DNA of 64,000 bases from an uncultured Arachnia sp. GTDB taxonomy: Bacteria > Actinomycetota > Actinomycetes > Propionibacteriales > Propionibacteriaceae. The notes under the pieces were generated by a model, which made no database searches, was not told the DNA's origin, and saw only the letters and a program-made list of their open reading frames with translations. The first letter of the stretch is position 1; each line of letters opens with the position of its first letter. The stretch lies in the NCBI GenBank assembly GCA_947499145.1, contig CANMNB010000005.1:1-64000 (forward strand). The letters are read 5' to 3'. The position numbers were made by a program, and so were the translations under genes. This document shows positions 54,984-64,000 of this stretch, one piece after another.

Positions 54984-56245
54984 GAGCGGTCGGTGACCAT
55001 GACTCCGCTGACGTTGCGACGACCGCGACGCAGCACGGCGAACCGACCGGCGACCAAGTCGGAGGGTTCCAGCACCCGCTCCGCGTCCTCGACGCGCGTG
55101 TTGTTGAGCCAGGCGCCTCCTTCGGCGATGGCGCGACGGGCAGCCGATTTGGAGTCGACCAGCCCGGCGGCGACGAAGGCGTCGACGATGCTGACCGGCA
55201 GCTCCACCTGCCCGGCACCCGCCTCCCGCAGTGCCGCCTCGAGGGTCGTCCCCGGCAGCTCGGAGAGGTCCCCGCGACCGAACAGCGCCGCGGCAGCAGC
55301 GGTGGCGGCCTCTCGCTCCGCGCTCCCGTGCACCAGGTCCGTGACGTCGTCGGCGAGCGCCCGCTGCGCCGCCCGCTTGTGGGGCTCGGACTCCGCCTGC
55401 CTGGCCAGGTCCTCGATCTCCTCGGGGCTGCGCATGGTGAAGACCTTGAGGTAGTCCACCACCTTCGCGTCCTCCGTGTTGAGGAAGAACTGGTGGAAGG
55501 CGTACGGACTCGTCAACTCGGGGTCGAGCCACACGGTGCCTCCCCCGGCGGTCTTGCCGAACTTGGTGCCGTCGGCCTTGGTGATCAGCGGCGTGGCGAC
55601 GGCGTGCACACGGGCCTGGTCGCTGCGCCGGATGAAGTCGACACCCGCGGTGATGTTGCCCCACTGGTCGCTGCCACCGAACTGCAGCGTGACGCCGTGG
55701 CGGCGGTGGAGCTCCCTGTAGTCGAGCGACTGCAGCAGCACGTAGGAGAACTCGGTGTACGAGATGCCCTCCTCCAGCCGGCGGGCGACCACGTCGCGGG
55801 CCAGCATCCGGTTGACGGGGAAGTGCTTGCCGACGTCGCGCAGGAACTCCAGCACGTTCATCGTCGACGCCCAGTCGTAGTTGTTGACCATCGTCGCCGC
55901 AGCGGGCCCGTCGAAGGTGACGAATCGTTCCACCTGGCCGCGGATCCGCTCCACCCAGCCCGCCACGACGTCAGCGGAGTTCATGACCCGTTCGCCGGTC
56001 TCCTTCGGGTCGCCGATGAGGCCCGTGGCACCGCCGACGAGCATGTAGGGCAGGTGCCCTGCACGCTGGAGTCGCTGTGCGAGGAGCAGCTGGACGAGGT
56101 GGCCGATGTGGAGGCTCTGCGCGGTGGGGTCGAAGCCCACGTAGAACCTGACGGGTCCGGAGTCGAGATGCGCCTCGAGCGCCTCGGGGTCGGTCGACTG
56201 GGCCAGCAGCCCACGCCAGGTCAGGTCATCGAGCAGTGCGTTCAC
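54980..56245 (-). CDS. tyrS: tyrosyl-tRNA synthetase
   Basis: FYVGFDPTAQSLHIGHLVQLLLAQRLQRAGHLPYMLVGGATGLIGDP...; KFGKT; C-terminal S4 domain. Confidence 0.96.
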   Translation of the reverse strand: MNALLDDLTWRGLLAQSTDPEALEAHLDSGPVRFYVGFDPTAQSLHIGHLVQLLLAQRLQRAGHLPYMLVGGATGLIGDPKETGERVMNSADVVAGWVERIRGQVERFVTFDGPAAATMVNNYDWASTMNVLEFLRDVGKHFPVNRMLARDVVARRLEEGISYTEFSYVLLQSLDYRELHRRHGVTLQFGGSDQWGNITAGVDFIRRSDQARVHAVATPLITKADGTKFGKTAGGGTVWLDPELTSPYAFHQFFLNTEDAKVVDYLKVFTMRSPEEIEDLARQAESEPHKRAAQRALADDVTDLVHGSAEREAATAAAAALFGRGDLSELPGTTLEAALREAGAGQVELPVSIVDAFVAAGLVDSKSAARRAIAEGGAWLNNTRVEDAERVLEPSDLVAGRFAVLRRGRRNVSGVMVTDRS

Positions 56246-56250
56246 GGCCG

Positions 56251-57684
<1,434 letters not shown>

Positions 57685-58179
57685 CTACTCATCCTCCTGG
57701 GTTGGTCGTCCGGAGCGCGTCATCTCAGAGAGCTCCGAGATGACACGGCCGGCGGATCTGTCGTCGGTCGAGATCACCAGCACCGTGTCGTCGCCGGCAA
57801 TGGTGCCCATCACACCTCGTACCCGGGCTGCGTCGAGAGCGGCGGCGAAGAACTGCGCGGCGCCCGGTGGCGTCCGCAGCACGAGCTGGTTGCCCGCCAC
57901 CTGGAGCGATTGCAGCAGCTCTGCGCACAGCCGCGCCAGCTTCTCCCGTGCGGCACCATGGTGGTCGTCGCCCTGGTCGAGCGCGTAGACGAGCCCGCCG
58001 TCGGCTGCCCTCCGGCGGATGGCGCCCAAGGTGACGAGGTCCTTGCTCAGCGTGGACTGGCTGACGTGCACATCGTCGGCGGCGAGCGCCGCGCTGAGCT
58101 CCTGCTGCGAGCCGTAGCATGCCTGTTCCAGCAAGCCGCGCAACAGGGTGAGCCGGGCGGCCCGGGCGACGTCAGCCAC
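57685..58179 (-). CDS. argR: arginine repressor
   Basis: QELSAALAADDVHVSQSTLSKDLVTLGAIRRRAADGGLVYAL; C-terminal GTIAGDDTVLVIS. Confidence 0.94.
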   Translation of the reverse strand: MADVARAARLTLLRGLLEQACYGSQQELSAALAADDVHVSQSTLSKDLVTLGAIRRRAADGGLVYALDQGDDHHGAAREKLARLCAELLQSLQVAGNQLVLRTPPGAAQFFAAALDAARVRGVMGTIAGDDTVLVISTDDRSAGRVISELSEMTRSGRPTQEDE

Positions 58180-59353
58180 GGCTGTGGTCCAACAAGTCTC
58201 CGAGCACCGCCACGAACGGCTCGAGGTCGCTGCGGGTGATGATGAGCGGTGGCGCGATGCGGATGACGTTGGGTCGAGGCGCGTTGCACACCCAGCCCGC
58301 CTCGAGGGCAGCGTCGACGAAGGCGGGCGCCACGTCCTTGGTCAGGACGATGCCGCGGAGCAGTCCGCGCCCGCGGACGTGGTCGACCAGCGGCAGCCCG
58401 AGGTTCTCGACCGCTGCGGCGAACCAGTCCCCCACCTCGCGCACGTTGTCCAGCACGCCACCCTCCAGAGCGTCGAGCACGGCGTTCCCGGCTGCCGCCG
58501 CCACGGGGTTGCCGCCGAACGTGGAACCGTGCGATCCGGGCCCGAGGAGGTCGGCCGTCCGTCCGGTCGCGATGCAGGCCCCCACGGGGAAGCCGGCACC
58601 GAGCCCCTTGGCCACGGTCACCAGGTCCGCCGTGACGCCGTCGGCGCGGTGCAGCAGGAGTTCGCCGCACCGTCCGATCCCCGTCTGGACCTCGTCGATC
58701 CAGAGCAGGGCGCCGTGGCGGGCAGTGATCTCCCGAGCCGCCCGCAGGAACCCGTCCGGGGCGGGCAGGACGCCGTTCTCCCCCTGGACCGGTTCCACCA
58801 GGACGGCGGCGACGGTGTCGTCGACGGCGGCGGACAGCGCGTCGGTGTCACCGAACGGCACGAAGGTCACGTCGCCCGGCAGCGGCTCGAAGGGCGCGCG
58901 GTACTTCTCGGTGTGGGTGAGTGCCAGGGATCCCATCGTGCGCCCATGGAAGGAGCCCTCCATGGCGATGATGCGGGTGCGCCCGGTCAATCGGGTGATC
59001 TTGAAGGCGGCCTCGTTGGCCTCGGATCCGGAGTTGGTGAAGAAGACCTTGCCCGGCTGCTCTTCCCCGGCCGCTGCGTCGAGGCGCTCCGCGAGCCGGA
59101 TCTGGGGCTCACTGGCGAAGAAGTTGGAGATGTGGCCGAGGCGGTGCAGCTGCTCGGTGATCACCCCAGTGACCGCCGGGTGGTTGTGGCCGAGCGAGTT
59201 GACCGCGATGCCCGCCAGGAGGTCGGTGTAGCGCTTGCCGTCGGCATCGACGAGGTGGACTCCGTCGCCCTCGGTGAACACCCGCTTGGGTGTCCCGAAG
59301 GCGTTCATCATCGCGGCGCCGTAGCGCTGCAGGATCTCCTGCTGGGTGCTCAT
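58172..59353 (-). CDS. argD: acetylornithine aminotransferase
   Basis: [58 protein letters not shown]. Confidence 0.95.
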   Translation of the reverse strand: MSTQQEILQRYGAAMMNAFGTPKRVFTEGDGVHLVDADGKRYTDLLAGIAVNSLGHNHPAVTGVITEQLHRLGHISNFFASEPQIRLAERLDAAAGEEQPGKVFFTNSGSEANEAAFKITRLTGRTRIIAMEGSFHGRTMGSLALTHTEKYRAPFEPLPGDVTFVPFGDTDALSAAVDDTVAAVLVEPVQGENGVLPAPDGFLRAAREITARHGALLWIDEVQTGIGRCGELLLHRADGVTADLVTVAKGLGAGFPVGACIATGRTADLLGPGSHGSTFGGNPVAAAAGNAVLDALEGGVLDNVREVGDWFAAAVENLGLPLVDHVRGRGLLRGIVLTKDVAPAFVDAALEAGWVCNAPRPNVIRIAPPLIITRSDLEPFVAVLGDLLDHSRG

Positions 59354-60248
59354 GCGTCCTCCTTCGACGTGACCATGGTGCCGATGCCGTCATCGGTGAA
59401 GATCTCCAGCAGCAGGCAGTGCGGGACGCGTCCGTCGATGATGGTGGCCGACGTGACGCCGCCCTCGACGGCCCGGAGACAGGCCTCCATCTTGGGCACC
59501 ATCCCGGATTCGAGGCTGGGCAGCAGCTCGCGCACCTCGTCGGCCGCGATCGACGTGATGATCGAGTCCTCGTCGGGGTAGTTGGCGTACAGCCCGGCGA
59601 CGTCGGTCAGCATCACCAGTCGCTTCGCGCCCAGCGCCACCGCAAGGGCCGAAGCCGCGGTGTCGGCGTTGACGTTGTAGACCTGCCCGTCGGGTCCGGG
59701 TGCGACGGTGGCGACGACGGGGATCCGTCCGGCCTCCACGAGGTCGAGCACGGAGGTCGGGTCCACGGAGTCGACGTCGCCCACCAGACCGAGGTCCACC
59801 TCCTCGTCGTCCACGACCAGCCCCCGGCGCCGGGCACGCAGCAGGCCGCCGTCCTCACCGGACATGCCGACGGCGAACGGCGCGTGGGCGTTGATGAGGC
59901 CGACGAGCTCACGGCCGACCTGGCCCACCAGGACCATGCGGACCACGTCCATGGCCTCGGCCGTGGTGACGCGCAGACCGCCACGGAACTCGGACGAGAT
60001 GTCGAGCCGCTTCAGCATCGACGAGATCTGCGGACCACCGCCGTGCACCACCACCGGCTTCAGTCCGACGCGGCGAAGGAAGACGATGTCCTCGGCGAAC
60101 GCCCGCTTGAGGCCGTCGTCGATCATCGCGTTGCCCCCGTACTTGATGACGACGGTCTCGCCGGCGAACTCGGCCAGCCAGGGCAGGGCCTCGATGAGGG
60201 TGTTGGCCTTGGTGAGCAGCAGGTCCTGGTCCTGCCGGGAGATCCGGG

Positions 60249-60252
<4 letters not shown>
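59350..60252 (-). CDS. argB: acetylglutamate kinase
   Basis: [49 protein letters not shown]. Confidence 0.96.
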
Positions 60253-63776
<3,524 letters not shown>

Positions 63777-63786
<10 letters not shown>

Positions 63787-64000
63787 GCGAGGACAGGATC
63801 GTCGAGCACGCGGTCGGAATCCTGGACCGCTACGGACTGGCCGACCTGACGATGCGTCGGCTCGCCGAGGCGTTGGATGTCAAGGCCGGTGCGCTGTACT
63901 GGCATTTCCCGAACAAGCAGTCCCTGCTGGCCGGCGTCGCCGACCGGATCCTGGGCGATCTGCGCACGGAGGAGCCTGAGGACCCTGACGAGGCCCTGCA
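63777..64000 (+). CDS. TetR-family transcriptional regulator (truncated by window end)
   Basis: VALSEDRIVEHAVGILDRYGLADLTMRRLAEALDVKAGALYWHFPNKQSLLAGVADRIL; overlaps the end of the GNAT gene. Confidence 0.85.

Overview
High-GC actinobacterial chromosomal window, probably Propionibacteriaceae-like (inferred from gene order and content, not tested). Most of it is core chromosome: a branched-chain amino acid block (leuDC, IclR/NdgR-like regulator, cimA-like, leuB, ilvBNC), hisF, a HelY-like helicase, tatAC with pafBC, gluQRS, a scpAB-parA-xerD-NUDIX-pyrG block, recN-nadK-tlyA, one complete rRNA operon on the minus strand (16S-23S-5S, about 48.07-53.23 kb), and an arginine cluster (argC-J-B-D-R-H) followed by tyrS. 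The first ~10 kb is accessory-like: a GIY-YIG + DUF2075 helicase protein, a small-enzyme cassette, and a scarred region. In that region the molybdopterin-oxidoreductase gene at 8291-9802 has a degenerate, internally deleted second copy at about 7028-7497. I did not find a clear new multi-gene system. The most useful observations are: (i) the gutted duplicate of the molybdopterin-oxidoreductase locus; (ii) a three-copy ~46-nt bipartite palindrome; (iii) a putative leaderless attenuator peptide upstream of ilvB ([10 protein letters not shown]) with hairpin and terminator; (iv) a GNAT gene and a CapA-family gene that each appear to have lost an internal block; (v) a 40-bp palindrome between the IclR regulator and two tRNA genes; and (vi) a possible 28-aa small ORF at the edge of the duplicated block. 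All similarity statements are from reading the sequence; no database search was run. Many long ORFs in the supplied track are antisense GC-frame artefacts.
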